32,483 nucleotides of DNA, taken from the NCBI GenBank assembly GCA_030145595.1, contig JAQYVG010000001.1, forward strand, positions 1-32,483, given 5' to 3'. This stretch comes from Desulfobacterales bacterium. Lineage in GTDB: Bacteria; Desulfobacterota; Desulfobacteria; Desulfobacterales; UBA11574. A program made the position numbers and the translations under genes. Of the stretch, positions 17,240 through 26,030 are shown one piece after another. How positions within the stretch are numbered: position 1 is the stretch's first letter; every line of letters begins with the position of its first letter. The notes beneath the pieces were generated by a model. It searched no databases and was not told the origin of the DNA. It worked only from the letters and a program-made list of their open reading frames with translations.

Positions 17240-18613
17240 ATGGGCAAGAATATCGGATTTGTTTCCACCCGATTTGCAGGCACAGACGGCGTCACTCTGG
17301 AAGCAAGCAAGTGGGCGGGCGTCTTTGAAAACAGCGGACACAACTGTTTCTGGTTTGCCGGCAAATTAGACCGTAATGCTGACAGAAGCTTGCTGGTCCC
17401 TGAAGCCCATTTCCAACACGATAAAAATGTCTGGATCAATTCTCAGGTAGATGGCACTGTTGGACGCACGCCATCGGTAACCCAAGAGATTCACTCCCTG
17501 CGATCGCAATTAAAAACTTGTCTTTACCAGTTTATCGAAGATTTTAACCTGGATCTTTTAATCGCGGAAAATGTCCTCAGTATTCCAATGCATGTCCCGC
17601 TGGGACTGGCATTGACGGAAACAATTGCTGAAACACAGATTCCCACCATTGCCCACCATCACGATTTTTCATGGGAGAGGATCCGTTTTTCCGTGAATGC
17701 CCTGAGCGACTATATCCGCATGGCTTTTCCACCCAACCTGCCCAACATCAAACATATTGTGATCAATTCCGAAGCTCAGGAGCAGTTGGCTCTGCGCACA
17801 GGGATTGCATCGATCATCATCCCCAATGTTCTGGACTTTGAAAATCCGCCCAAGCCTGATATTGAAGCCGCCCGTGTTTTCCGAAAAGCCATCGGCCTGG
17901 AACCGAATGACAAGATGATTTTGCAGCCCACTCGCATCGTGCAGCGCAAAGGGATCGAATATGCCATTGAATTGGTCAAGGAATTGAAAGATCCTGGCAA
18001 TAAACTGGTAGTATCCCATGAAGCCGGAGATGAAGGCTATGAATACGCCGAATGGCTGCAAGAATATGCCCGTGAACATGATGTCAACCTGCGGCTAATC
18101 ACAACCCGGATAGCAGATCCGTTGAGCAACAATGGCAACGGTGAGTGCGAATATTCGCTCTGGGATGTTTACCCTTTTGCGGACTTTATCACCTATCCCA
18201 GCCTATATGAAGGATTCGGCAATGCTTTTTTAGAAGCCATTTACTTCAAAAAGCCAATATTGGTCAATCGCTATGCCACTTTTGTCAGGGATATCGAGCC
18301 GCTGGGATTTGATTTAGCGGTTATGGATGGCTATCTCTCAAGGAAAACCGTCCAAAGTGTCGTTGAAATTCTGGAAACACCCGAGCGCAGAAAACAAATG
18401 GTTAATTATAATTATAAAGTTGCCACCCGGCATTATTCGTATTCCGTTCTACGGACCCGGCTCAATGCTATTTTGAACTATTTCTTCGGTAGTGATGTCA
18501 GAGGACTTTCCGCTAAAGCAACGTTTCCGATATATGAAGGTATGGATATTGCGCCCCACCAGACTCTACCACGGCACTTTGACAGCCACAGTTTCCCAAG
18601 ACGTTCTATCTAG
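17240..18613 (+). CDS. glycosyltransferase family 4 type
   Basis: A 457-residue soluble GT-B-fold glycosyltransferase. The N-terminal acceptor domain starts with IGFVSTRFAGTDGVTLEASK, a glycine-rich loop with the GTDGV pattern. The donor domain contains QPTRIVQRKGIEYAIEL (a nucleotide-sugar binding strand-loop) and the E-x7-E motif EGFGNAFLE near residue 324, followed by KKPILVNRY. It probably transfers a sugar from an NDP-sugar to a small acceptor or glycan; donor and acceptor cannot be named. It stands alone with no sugar-pathway genes next to it. The C-terminal tail after about residue 420 looks unstructured. The ribosome binding site is weak. Confidence 0.85.
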   Translation: MGKNIGFVSTRFAGTDGVTLEASKWAGVFENSGHNCFWFAGKLDRNADRSLLVPEAHFQHDKNVWINSQVDGTVGRTPSVTQEIHSLRSQLKTCLYQFIEDFNLDLLIAENVLSIPMHVPLGLALTETIAETQIPTIAHHHDFSWERIRFSVNALSDYIRMAFPPNLPNIKHIVINSEAQEQLALRTGIASIIIPNVLDFENPPKPDIEAARVFRKAIGLEPNDKMILQPTRIVQRKGIEYAIELVKELKDPGNKLVVSHEAGDEGYEYAEWLQEYAREHDVNLRLITTRIADPLSNNGNGECEYSLWDVYPFADFITYPSLYEGFGNAFLEAIYFKKPILVNRYATFVRDIEPLGFDLAVMDGYLSRKTVQSVVEILETPERRKQMVNYNYKVATRHYSYSVLRTRLNAILNYFFGSDVRGLSAKATFPIYEGMDIAPHQTLPRHFDSHSFPRRSI

Positions 18614-18753
18614 TAGTCTATATAGATCAAAATCTGAAAATTGTTGTCAAATTCTGGTATGACACTTTGGTTAAAGCAACACGCAGATAGCGGTATTCAT
18701 ATCGCCCTTCAAGGAAATGACAGGACCGGAGTAACTCGGCGACAATTCTTGAG

Positions 18754-19860
18754 TTAAATCTTTATTAGTTCATACTTGCGGCTTCCAAGGCCGATCTGTT
18801 CGGCGTAATCGAGCTGGATCTCCCAGTCTATGTCGGGATAAATGCCCCTGAATTTATCCTCACCGCATTCTGTGTTGGTTTTCAGGCAGGAGTCCGGCAG
18901 GGCCTGTTCACGATTTACAAGATCGACAGACGCCTGGTCAATGGCCACCGGATCAGTGGCGGCAACGATGCCGATATCTCTGACGATGGGCGCATCGTTA
19001 TAACCGTAGCAGTCGCACGCCGGCGAGACATTATTGATAAAATTCAGGTACAAGGCCTTGCCTTCTTTATTCTTTAAAACACCCAGGGTGTATTCCACCA
19101 TTTTTTCCAGAAAAACGGGTATGGCCTGATTCCACTGGATTTCAATGGCGCTTTCGGGGCAGATGAGGATACATTCCCCACAGCCGATACACTTTTTGGA
19201 GTCCAGCACCGCCTTTTCCTGCTGCAACGCAAGCGCCTGCACAGAGCAGTGGCTGACGCAGTCCCCGCAGCCGACGCATTTTTCCTTATTAACCTGGGGC
19301 GCCACGGTGGAATGCTGTTCCAGTTTTCCCCGGCGCGACGCGCAGCCCATTCCCAGGTTTTTAATGGTTCCACCGAAACCGGAAAGCTCGTGGCCTTTGA
19401 AGTGGGCTACTGATATAAGGGCATCGGCGGCGACAATCTCCGATCCGATGTACACCCTTTTACAGTTTTTTTGATTGACAACAGCAGCGGTTTCGCTTTT
19501 GCCTCTAAGCCCGTCTGCGATGATTAAAGGGGCATCCACCACGGCATAAGCAAAACCGTTTTGAATCGCTGTTGCAAGATGTTGCGCAGAGTCGCTGCGA
19601 GTGCCTGCATATAGCGTATTGGCATCGGTTAGAAATGGGAATCCGCCGGCGCTTTTGATGGTTTCCACAACTTTACGCAAAAATACGGGCCGGATGAAAG
19701 CAGTATTTCCCAGCTCGCCAAAGTGGAGCTTGACGGCAACAAGATCTCTTGCTTTGATCTTTTCAGAAAGCCCGGCCGTATGCATTAACCGTGCAAGCTT
19801 GCCAATCAGATTCTCTTTAGGCGTTGCTCGCAAATCGATAAAATAGACGCTGCTCTTCAT
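18754..19860 (-). CDS. DUF362 protein with two [4Fe-4S] ferredoxin sites
   Basis: A 368-residue cytoplasmic protein of the DUF362 family. The DUF362 core includes KLHFGELGNTAFIRP (44-58) and HFKGHELSGFGGTIKNLGMG (153-172). Two ferredoxin motifs are inserted at C195, C198, C201, C205 and C224, C227, C230, C234. The C-terminus has the conserved VAATDPVAIDQASVDL segment. Such proteins are often annotated only as iron-sulfur or 4Fe-4S binding proteins, and no reaction is established to my knowledge. The ribosome binding site GGGGAGGATAGG before the ATG is strong. It is transcribed alone. Confidence 0.9.
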   Translation of the reverse strand: MKSSVYFIDLRATPKENLIGKLARLMHTAGLSEKIKARDLVAVKLHFGELGNTAFIRPVFLRKVVETIKSAGGFPFLTDANTLYAGTRSDSAQHLATAIQNGFAYAVVDAPLIIADGLRGKSETAAVVNQKNCKRVYIGSEIVAADALISVAHFKGHELSGFGGTIKNLGMGCASRRGKLEQHSTVAPQVNKEKCVGCGDCVSHCSVQALALQQEKAVLDSKKCIGCGECILICPESAIEIQWNQAIPVFLEKMVEYTLGVLKNKEGKALYLNFINNVSPACDCYGYNDAPIVRDIGIVAATDPVAIDQASVDLVNREQALPDSCLKTNTECGEDKFRGIYPDIDWEIQLDYAEQIGLGSRKYELIKI

Positions 19861-20077
19861 CCTATCCTCCCCCTATGTTAATAATTCATCCTCAAAGATT
19901 TAAGGCTCTGAATTAAATTATGTGAAAGTCATTTACCACCTGCTGCCGGAGCGCTGCGCTTAAGGATCACTTCGTTTAAGGAGCGGCCTGCGGCCTCGAG
20001 GAAAAAAAATTATATCCGCATTCGTGTGTGTCGTCTAACGGATTCATCTTGTATAATTATTTTCAGAGTGGTAAGCG

Positions 20078-20836
20078 GTGACTGCTATAATTTATGAGAC
20101 CTTTGAAAAAGTCAAGGTGTTTGAGCAAAGGCAAGCAGGAGCAATGGACGTCAATACCAAACTGGTGGTTTTGGACAAAATTTACAGAGTGTATGATGAT
20201 TTTACCGGCAAGCTGGACCTGGCATGCCAAAAATATTGTGCCCATTGCTGTACGTGCAATGTAACCTTGACGACCCTTGAGGGTTATAGAATTGCCCGGC
20301 ACCTGATTTCAAGCGGGCAGTCGAGTCTGTTTGAAAAGCTGCAGGCGGTGTTGAGCAGCAAGCGCTTTCAGCCCGTGGTAACGACCAACAAACTGGCAGA
20401 ACTTTGTGCGCTGGGAAAGGATCTTCCCTTAGAGTCCAGCGATCCGGCCTGGGGACCTTGTCCGCTATTGAAAAATGACGAATGCCTAATTTATTTGCAA
20501 AGACCCTTCGGCTGCCGGTGTATGGTTTCAAAACACAACTGCCGGGAAACCGGCTATGCGGACATGGATACTTTGGTGCTTACAGTTAATAATGTATGCC
20601 TGCAGTATATGGAACACATCGATGCGCATGGCTTTACGGGAAATCTAAGCGATGTTCTGGACGTGATGGCAAAGGAACAAAATCGTCAACATTATAAAAG
20701 TAACAAGCTGAAGGTCGCCGGCACCAGCCTGATCGCCAACCGGCCGATTAAGGTCCTGATGATACCACCGGAGCACCGGCATGAAGTGAAACCGATACTC
20801 GACGCTCTCAACAGAATTCAAGTCCCCATGAAATGA
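20078..20836 (+). CDS. YkgJ-type cysteine-cluster (Fe/Zn-chelate) protein
   Basis: A 252-residue protein with the clustered cysteines C50, C54, C57, C58 and C60, then GPCPLL (C128), DECLIY (C136), RPFGCRC (C146, C148) and C155. This pattern matches the YkgJ/CxxCxxCC family, thought to hold zinc or an iron-sulfur cluster; the function is not known. The start is uncertain: GTG at 20078 lies upstream of a 17-bp dispersed repeat (20094-20110), so the first about 11 residues are encoded partly by repeat DNA. ATG at 20144 (AGGAG at 20137-20141, short spacing) may be the true start, giving 230 residues. It converges with the TPR gene. Confidence 0.75.
   Translation: MTAIIYETFEKVKVFEQRQAGAMDVNTKLVVLDKIYRVYDDFTGKLDLACQKYCAHCCTCNVTLTTLEGYRIARHLISSGQSSLFEKLQAVLSSKRFQPVVTTNKLAELCALGKDLPLESSDPAWGPCPLLKNDECLIYLQRPFGCRCMVSKHNCRETGYADMDTLVLTVNNVCLQYMEHIDAHGFTGNLSDVLDVMAKEQNRQHYKSNKLKVAGTSLIANRPIKVLMIPPEHRHEVKPILDALNRIQVPMK
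20094..20110 (+). repeat. 17-bp dispersed repeat ATGAGACCTTTGAAAAA, copy 1
   Basis: Identical to 26216-26232. Here it overlaps the putative 5' end of the YkgJ-type gene. At the second site it lies just outside the 3' end of the ABC transporter genes. Confidence 0.8.
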
Positions 20837-20849
20837 TGAAGATAAATAA

Positions 20850-20895
20850 GGGTCATATACAAGACGCAGTCGATGGGACTTTTTAAGACGCTATC
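20850..20895 (-). repeat. partial copy of the 26031-26182 repeat element
   Basis: On the minus strand, the 31 bases from 20895 downward match the left end of the 26031 element at 27 positions, including TAAAAAGTCCC and ACTGCG. The homology then fades. It fills the gap between two converging genes and overlaps the stop codon of the TPR gene. Confidence 0.7.
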
Positions 20896-21529
20896 AAGGT
20901 TTGCCGGGCGGTTGCATGCGTTTAACAAGCTCAGAAACAAGTTGCCCGTTGGGTGATTTAGCCGCCGGATTGACGGCCGCCAGTTCCTCCCAGGCTCGCA
21001 CAGCACCGGCCAGATCGTTCAGGTCATGCATCAGCACAATACCCTTGTTGAAACGCGAAACTTCGTGGCGGGGATCAACGGCAATGGCCTTGTCAAAAGC
21101 CTTAATAGCTTCGGCAGGCTTGCCGCTGCGACGGTACATGACCCCCATATCGGTCAAAACATTGGCATTGTCGGGCTTCAGGGCCAAAGATTTCTGGTAG
21201 GCATTGATGGCTTTTTCATGATTTTCGCTATCAAAGTAGAGGTTGCCCAGTTGAATCCAGGCCTCGGCATCATTAGGATTCTGGTTGGTTATTTTTTCGA
21301 GTTCAAAAATCCTGGCGGCCGTTTCAACCGAAGGGCCCTTGGCATCGGCCTGCGGCGGTGGTGGTTGCGATCGTGGCGGTGCAGAAGCAACCGGCAGTCC
21401 GCTGCTTGACTTATAAACCGTTACAACCACTCCCATCAAAAACCCCACGACCAGGGTAATGATGGCGACCCAGAGCATGGTTTCTTTTTTTACATAACCT
21501 GTTGTTGGTACTTCGTTTTGTTTAGTCAT
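20894..21529 (-). CDS. membrane-anchored TPR protein
   Basis: A 211-residue protein with an N-terminal transmembrane helix (about 18-39, WVAIITLVVGFLMGVVV), a proline-rich linker (about 49-60) and three tetratricopeptide repeats at roughly 88-121, 122-155 and 156-189. The repeats carry the usual A/G/Y/P positions (AWIQLGNLYFD and VLTDMGVMYRRSGKPAEAIK). It is likely an inner-membrane scaffold with periplasmic TPRs, somewhat like the TPR part of CcmH/CcmI or NrfG-type proteins; no cytochrome c genes are nearby to support that role. The ribosome binding site AAAGGATG precedes the ATG. Confidence 0.85.
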   Translation of the reverse strand: MTKQNEVPTTGYVKKETMLWVAIITLVVGFLMGVVVTVYKSSSGLPVASAPPRSQPPPPQADAKGPSVETAARIFELEKITNQNPNDAEAWIQLGNLYFDSENHEKAINAYQKSLALKPDNANVLTDMGVMYRRSGKPAEAIKAFDKAIAVDPRHEVSRFNKGIVLMHDLNDLAGAVRAWEELAAVNPAAKSPNGQLVSELVKRMQPPGKP

Positions 21530-21570
21530 TTTGTCATCCTTTAGTTCCTTAATTGTTTATTTGTGCTTAT

Positions 21571-21721
21571 TGTGGCAAATCCTATTCCATTGCTACGAAG
21601 ACACCAAGGCAGTCACTGGTGAACCGTTATCAGTGAAAAGTGATCAGTAAGAGCAAACTGATTACTGACATTTGTGCCTTCCCGCCTGCCAAAGTAAGTA
21701 CGACGGACAGGTGTGGCAAAT
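21571..21721. repeat. intergenic repeat patch bounded by TGTGGCAAAT
   Basis: TGTGGCAAAT occurs at 21571-21580 and 21712-21721 in direct orientation. Between them lie imperfect units of the ATCAGTGA/GATCAGTAA type, a TCAGTAA/TTACTGA inverted pair and a CCTGCC...GGACAGG hairpin. It looks like accumulated simple dispersed repeats between the TPR and amidohydrolase genes. Confidence 0.5.
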
Positions 21722-21756
21722 ATTTTCTGGTTCCGGATTGTCCATATCAGGGGTTT

Positions 21757-22596
21757 TCACAGCTTAAACAATTGAGCAGCATTCAAACCGCAGATCGATT
21801 CAATCTCAGCTTTTGATAGTCCGGAAATATCAAGCTCCCGGAAATACCTGGCCGGATTAATAAGCGGAAAGTCACTGCCAAAAAGAATCTTATCCAGCCC
21901 GACGATATCCTTGGCATAGCGGTATATTTCCGGGGCATAAAGAAACGGAGATGCCGCCGTGTCAAAATAAACATTTTTAAGGCTTGCTCTTACCTCCTTC
22001 TTAAGGAGGGCAAAGAAAAAGATTCCCCCGCCCCAGTGAGCCAGCACGATAACATTTTCCGGGAATTTTTTAACCAGATCGTATATCTGCTTCAAGGTAT
22101 GCGGTGTTTTTCCGGGGTACGTATGGCCCACCGGCTCATTGGTGTGGATCAGTACCGGAAGATCCTTGTCCCGGCAGATCTGCATCAGGGGGGCCAGTTT
22201 ATCAAGAGCTTCATCATCGATACCGGATTGATAAAAGGCAAGTTCACCAATACCTGCAAGCCCTCCTTCCAGGCATCGCAAAGCTTCCGTGGCAGCGTCC
22301 CGGCTGAAGGGATCCAGGCAGCACAAGCCGATAAGACGCTTAGGATATCTTGCCACGGCTTCCAGGATATAGTCATTGTGCTTGATAAATGTCTGCGATT
22401 TTTTCCAGGGGAACCCAAAAATAACGGATTTGTCGACCCCCTGCCGGTCCATTGCAGCGACGATCTCTTGGGCCCCGACAAGTTTTGAACCCGGCAAGCT
22501 GTATAAAAGCTTGAAAGCAGGTTCAGACGCAAAATAAGCTTCCCGATTTTCCCGTATCCCTTTAGGAAAAATATGAGTATGAAAATCGATGACCAT
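21757..22596 (-). CDS. amidohydrolase-family (amidohydrolase 2) TIM-barrel protein
   Basis: A cytoplasmic metal-dependent hydrolase or decarboxylase-like protein of 279 residues. It opens with VIDFHTHIFP, the HxH metal motif of the amidohydrolase superfamily. VLIHTNEPVGH, VLAHWGGG and LFGSDFPL supply the later His and Asp ligands. The family includes ACMSD-like decarboxylases and lactone hydrolases; the substrate cannot be inferred here. The track starts at a TTG (22614), but the ATG at 22596 fits better: a GGAG lies about 10 bp upstream and the metal motif follows at once. It is a single-gene unit. Confidence 0.85.
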   Translation of the reverse strand: MVIDFHTHIFPKGIRENREAYFASEPAFKLLYSLPGSKLVGAQEIVAAMDRQGVDKSVIFGFPWKKSQTFIKHNDYILEAVARYPKRLIGLCCLDPFSRDAATEALRCLEGGLAGIGELAFYQSGIDDEALDKLAPLMQICRDKDLPVLIHTNEPVGHTYPGKTPHTLKQIYDLVKKFPENVIVLAHWGGGIFFFALLKKEVRASLKNVYFDTAASPFLYAPEIYRYAKDIVGLDKILFGSDFPLINPARYFRELDISGLSKAEIESICGLNAAQLFKL

Positions 22597-22684
22597 TGAT
22601 ATAGCTCCACGCAAACAAAAACGTTTTGTTGACTGAAAGTAATTCTATACAATATATACACTTAATTAACAACCTTCTATCAAT

Positions 22685-22801
22685 GTCCGTTGACAGTTGC
22701 CCGTTGCCCGTGGGAAAAAATAAGAGGTGGTTAGTGTCCATCCATAAATTTGGAATATTCAATAACTGCCGACCACTGACAACGGACCACTAACAACGGA
22801 C
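22685..22801. repeat. mosaic of dispersed repeats including TTAGTGTCCATCCATAAAT copy 2
   Basis: GTCCGTTGACAGT (22685-22697) and ACTGACAACGGAC (22775-22787) are inverted with one mismatch. A further CACTAACAACGGAC unit follows to 22801. Between them at 22731-22749 is an exact copy of the 19-mer found at 14601. The patch ends 8 bp before the next gene and must contain or abut its promoter. Confidence 0.8.
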
Positions 22802-22808
22802 ATCACTA

Positions 22809-23135
22809 ATGTTTTTAATTGTAGGCATTGCTCCTAAAACAAAAATTTTAGACCATTCCCCCAGGATCTGTCCCGCCTGCGGATTGGCCCAGGCGCGACT
22901 GAAACGGGTGGACAGCTATTTCAACCTGTTTTTCATTCCTCTTATACGGGTTAAAAAAGGGGAACCGTTTATCATCTGTGACAGGTGTGAAAGCATTACA
23001 TCTGAGACGACCTCCGGATATTATTCCCCGTGGGACAAAAAGAAATCAAGGTGCAATTCTTGCGGCGGGACACTGGACGGTGAGTTCAAATATTGCCCTC
23101 ATTGCGGCAAACCGGTTACGCTGAATATTTCATGA
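22809..23135 (+). CDS. small double zinc-ribbon protein
   Basis: A 108-residue protein opening with the hydrophobic FLIVGIAPKTKIL. Two four-cysteine zinc sites follow: C21, C24, C57, C60 and C82, C85, C96, C99 (CPAC, CDRC, CNSC, CPHCG). The middle SYFNLFFIPLIRVKKGE resembles the zinc-ribbon-15 type proteins found in many bacteria; the function is unknown. Its stop overlaps the start of trmL as ATGA, so the two are translationally coupled. No clear ribosome binding site is seen, because the upstream sequence is a repeat patch. Confidence 0.8.
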   Translation: MFLIVGIAPKTKILDHSPRICPACGLAQARLKRVDSYFNLFFIPLIRVKKGEPFIICDRCESITSETTSGYYSPWDKKKSRCNSCGGTLDGEFKYCPHCGKPVTLNIS

Positions 23136-23602
23136 AAGCTTTTAGCACTCAATTTGAACGCCATGTTGTTCTGGTTGCGCCTGATATCCCCTGGAACACC
23201 GGCAATATCGGGCGTACTTGCTTAGGAACCGATGCCTCTCTGCATTTGATAAAGCCGCTGGGATTTTCATTGGAAAACCGGGATATGAAACGGGCGGGGT
23301 TGGATTACTGGCACCGGGTAAAATTGACGATCTGGGACGATTTTGAAAGTTTCGAGAAAAAAATGGACCCCCAAAAAGACGAGATGGTTCTGTTTACCAA
23401 AAATGGAGCTAAACCTTTCTGGGACACGCCGTCACCTGCGAGGCTCTTTCTGGTTTTCGGCTCGGAAACCAGAGGACTTCCCCAAACAATCGTATCAAAA
23501 TATAAGCATGCCACCTATCAGATCCCCATTACCGACGCGATCCGCAGCCTTAACCTGTCCACCGCGGTAGGCATTGCATTGTACGAAAGCCTGCGCCACT
23601 AG
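23132..23602 (+). CDS. trmL: tRNA (cytidine/uridine-2'-O-)-methyltransferase TrmL-like
   Basis: A SPOUT-class methyltransferase of 156 residues, matching TrmL, which methylates the wobble ribose (position 34) of certain leucine tRNAs using S-adenosylmethionine. The SpoU motifs are NTGNIGRTC (motif 1), FGSETRGLP (motif 2) and IRSLNLSTAVGIALYE (motif 3, the knot region). The ORF track starts at 23093, but the ATG at 23132 overlaps the upstream stop as ATGA and gives the normal family length and N-terminus. A related 2'-O-methyltransferase is the main alternative. Confidence 0.9.
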   Translation: MKAFSTQFERHVVLVAPDIPWNTGNIGRTCLGTDASLHLIKPLGFSLENRDMKRAGLDYWHRVKLTIWDDFESFEKKMDPQKDEMVLFTKNGAKPFWDTPSPARLFLVFGSETRGLPQTIVSKYKHATYQIPITDAIRSLNLSTAVGIALYESLRH

Positions 23603-23648
23603 TCCCTTTTTTGCCACGAAATTTACGAAGAACTACATTTTTTTTAAA

Positions 23649-23874
23649 TAGCCACAGACGCACACAGACGAGTCTTCGCTGCGCTACGCCCCCGCAAGCA
23701 GGCGCAGACTTTTGCCCTGCGGACATTCGCAGGGCAAAATCACGTATCGCTTCGCCAAAGAAGTGTAATTGGATAGCCCTTATATTTACCCGAAGGGCAT
23801 GACATCTAATAGTTTGCACTGCCTGTGGCAGTGCAAACTATTAGTCTGTGTAAGTCTGTGTGTGTCTGTGGCTA
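23649..23874. repeat. 226-bp hairpin-rich element with terminal inverted repeats
   Basis: Terminal arms 23649-23669 (TAGCCACAGACGCACACAGA...) and 23854-23874 are inverted with 20 of 21 bases matching. Inside are a perfect 12-bp hairpin (TTTTGCCCTGCG, 23710-23739), a GCCCT/AGGGC pair (23776-23798) and a perfect 18-bp hairpin with a 3-nt loop (CTAATAGTTTGCACTGCC, 23806-23844). No transposase is encoded, and the small ORFs inside look like chance. It resembles a non-autonomous miniature element or a structured RNA. Confidence 0.85.
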
Positions 23875-23900
23875 AATTGATTTTTAGCTTTGATTGGTGC

Positions 23901-23933
23901 AAAAAAATAGGGCCCGAAAAATTCGGGCCCTAT
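23901..23933 (-). terminator. intrinsic terminator of fhs
   Basis: A perfect 12-bp stem, ATAGGGCCCGAA (23907-23918) with TTCGGGCCCTAT (23922-23933), is followed on the minus strand by seven T. It lies 32 bp beyond the fhs stop codon. Confidence 0.93.
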
Positions 23934-23965
23934 GGGGTAAATCAGATGAATCGATTGTTACGTTA

Positions 23966-25729
23966 TTAGAACAATCCTGTCACCTTTCCGGTTTCAACGT
24001 CCACATCCACCCTGCGGTAAGCAGGATCGGAACTGGTTCCCGGCATCAGGCTGATAGCGCCGCAAACCGGACAAAGGAACTTGGCGCCGGAGAAGATCAG
24101 CACGTCCTGGACCGGCAGGGTCCATCCCTTGGGCACACCCTTGACCGCCGGGTCATGGGTCAGCGAGAGGTGGGTCTTGACCATCATGGTGGTGTATTCA
24201 TCGTACTGGGGATCGTTTTCAAGCATCTTGGCCTTGGCTTCGGCCGCGGGCGTCCAGGCCACACCGTCGGCGCCGTAAACGTTCTTGGCGATCAGGTCAA
24301 CCCGGTCACGCAGCTTGGTTTCCAGAGGATACAGGAATTTGAAATCACCCGGATCGTCACAGGCTTCGATGACCGCATCGGCAAATTCCAGGGCGCCGTC
24401 ACCGCCGTCGGCCCAGTGGGTGGACTCTGCACAGCGGGCCCCGGCTGCCTCGGCTGCCTTGCGCACCATGGCTACCTCAGCATCGGTATCGTTGTGGAAG
24501 CGGTTGATGCAGACCACCGGGTTGACGCCGGCCAGGCGGATGGTTTTGATGTGGTGTACCATATTATCCACACCCGTTTCCAGGAATTCCAGCCCTTCTC
24601 TCGTATACTCAGGAGGCAGCGCCAGGCCGGCTACGACCTTGGGACCACCACCGTGCATCTTCAGGGCTCGGATGGTGCTGGTAAGAACGGAGACGTGGGG
24701 TTTCAGTCCGCTGTAACGGCATTTGACGTTCCAGAACTTCTCAAAGCCGATGTCGGCACCGAAACCGGACTCGGTCACATTGTAGTCAAAAATCTTCAGG
24801 CCGACCCGGTCGCCGATAATTGAAGATTGACCCACGGCGATGTTGGCAAACGGTCCGGCATGCACCATACAGGGCTGATATTCAGCGGTGCACATCAGAG
24901 TCGGATTAATGGTGTTTTTCATCCAGGCGGTCATGGCATTGCCGACTTCCAAATCGCCGGTGGTTATCGGTTTGCCGGTTTTGTCAAAGGCCACGGTGAT
25001 GTTGTTTAGTTTTTCACGCAGATCGGCGAGATCATAAACAATGGAAAGAATTGCCATCAGCTCGGAGCTTACCGCGATCCCGAACTTGGACTGCATGACC
25101 ATGCCGTCAAACCTGCCGCCCATACCTATAACGATATTTCGCAAAGCCTGAGCACAAAAATCCATGATCCAGCCCATCTCTACTCGTGTGGGATCGACGT
25201 CCAGCCTGGGCATACGCGTCAGACGCGCAAGCTGTTCATCGTTGTAGTTGCGCTCATGCTGCATTCTGGCGGTGAGTGCCACCATGGCCAGGTTGTGAGC
25301 GTTCATGATGTCGTTGATGTCGCCGGTGAGACCCATGGAGAATTCGGTCATGGGAATCAGCAGAGAGTTGCCGCCGCCGGCCGCGGTTCCCTTGATGTTC
25401 ATGGTCGGTCCACCCGAGGGCTGCCGCAGAACGCCACCAACATTTACTCCGCGTTTGCCCATACCTTCCATAAGACCGCAGGAAGTGGTGCTTTTGCCTT
25501 CACCCAAAGGCGTGGGCGTGATGGCGGTCACTTCAATGTACTTGCCATCCGGCTTGTCCTTGAGCCGCTCGATAATCTTCATGAAATCCAGTCTGCACAG
25601 TCTCCCCTGGGGGATAATTTCATCTGGTTCAAGACCCAGTTTTTCCCGCCATTCTTCAGGAGTAGGCATGTTTTCTTCGGCCGCTTCTGAAATCTGCCAG
25701 TCGGCCATTTCTACCGCATTGTAAGCCAT
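23966..25729 (-). CDS. fhs: formate-tetrahydrofolate ligase
   Basis: Converts formate, ATP and tetrahydrofolate to 10-formyl-THF; in complete-oxidising sulfate reducers the reverse direction serves the methyl branch of acetyl-CoA oxidation. The protein is 587 residues. The P-loop [10 protein letters not shown] is at 73-82, followed by [15 protein letters not shown] and [20 protein letters not shown]. The conserved C-terminal tail ends [17 protein letters not shown]. The N-terminus is slightly longer than in shorter homologues, but [12 protein letters not shown] and following residues look native. AGGAGG 8 bp before the ATG confirms the start. It has its own terminator and is not clustered with other C1 genes here. 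Confidence 0.98.
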   Translation of the reverse strand: MAYNAVEMADWQISEAAEENMPTPEEWREKLGLEPDEIIPQGRLCRLDFMKIIERLKDKPDGKYIEVTAITPTPLGEGKSTTSCGLMEGMGKRGVNVGGVLRQPSGGPTMNIKGTAAGGGNSLLIPMTEFSMGLTGDINDIMNAHNLAMVALTARMQHERNYNDEQLARLTRMPRLDVDPTRVEMGWIMDFCAQALRNIVIGMGGRFDGMVMQSKFGIAVSSELMAILSIVYDLADLREKLNNITVAFDKTGKPITTGDLEVGNAMTAWMKNTINPTLMCTAEYQPCMVHAGPFANIAVGQSSIIGDRVGLKIFDYNVTESGFGADIGFEKFWNVKCRYSGLKPHVSVLTSTIRALKMHGGGPKVVAGLALPPEYTREGLEFLETGVDNMVHHIKTIRLAGVNPVVCINRFHNDTDAEVAMVRKAAEAAGARCAESTHWADGGDGALEFADAVIEACDDPGDFKFLYPLETKLRDRVDLIAKNVYGADGVAWTPAAEAKAKMLENDPQYDEYTTMMVKTHLSLTHDPAVKGVPKGWTLPVQDVLIFSGAKFLCPVCGAISLMPGTSSDPAYRRVDVDVETGKVTGLF

Positions 25730-26030
25730 CTACTCAACCTCCTCTATTTAAAGTTAAAAGATACGGGAACCCAATGCTAAATCACCCGCATGGTTCCCTG
25801 CACTTTATTCATTTTATAGGGTTATGAACCCTATATCTTCCATCAGATGGTTCCCATGTAAATAAAAAACCCTGATAGACCAGTTGTTTTTTTAGGTTAA
25901 AACAACAAGCACTTATACTTAAAAAGAACTTAAAAAGCACTGGCGGTATGTTACCATCAACTAAAAATTGCCTTAAAGCACATGCAATCTTATTTGGCAA
26001 GTAATATGTTAATGTTTTGGATAAAAAAAT
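25730..26030 (-). promoter_or_regulatory. fhs leader region with two hairpins
   Basis: On the fhs strand the leader holds GGGAACC-ATGC paired with GCAT-GGTTCCC (25798-25765, two extra bases bulged) and TATAGGGTT paired with AACCCTATA around ATG (25835-25815). The unit ATGGTTCCC occurs twice (25790 and near 25847 on the plus strand). Motifs of the known THF and ZTP riboswitches are not recognisable. The hairpins could be regulatory or accidental. The 63-residue minus-strand ORF in this region is probably not a gene. Confidence 0.45.

Noticed and set aside
16864-17439. 191-residue minus-strand ORF
   Set aside because: It overlaps the ends of two well-supported plus-strand genes and has no ribosome binding site or family features.
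23550-23819. Small ORFs on both strands (23550-23819 and 23611-23802)
   Set aside because: They are formed by the hairpin-rich repeat element and its inverted arms; no start signals or protein features.
23966-25729. Plus-strand ORFs inside fhs (for example 23894-24823)
   Set aside because: They are antisense frames of a highly conserved gene with strong codon bias.
25809-26000. 63-residue minus-strand ORF upstream of fhs
   Set aside because: It crosses the leader hairpin, shows no motif, and has no convincing ribosome binding site.
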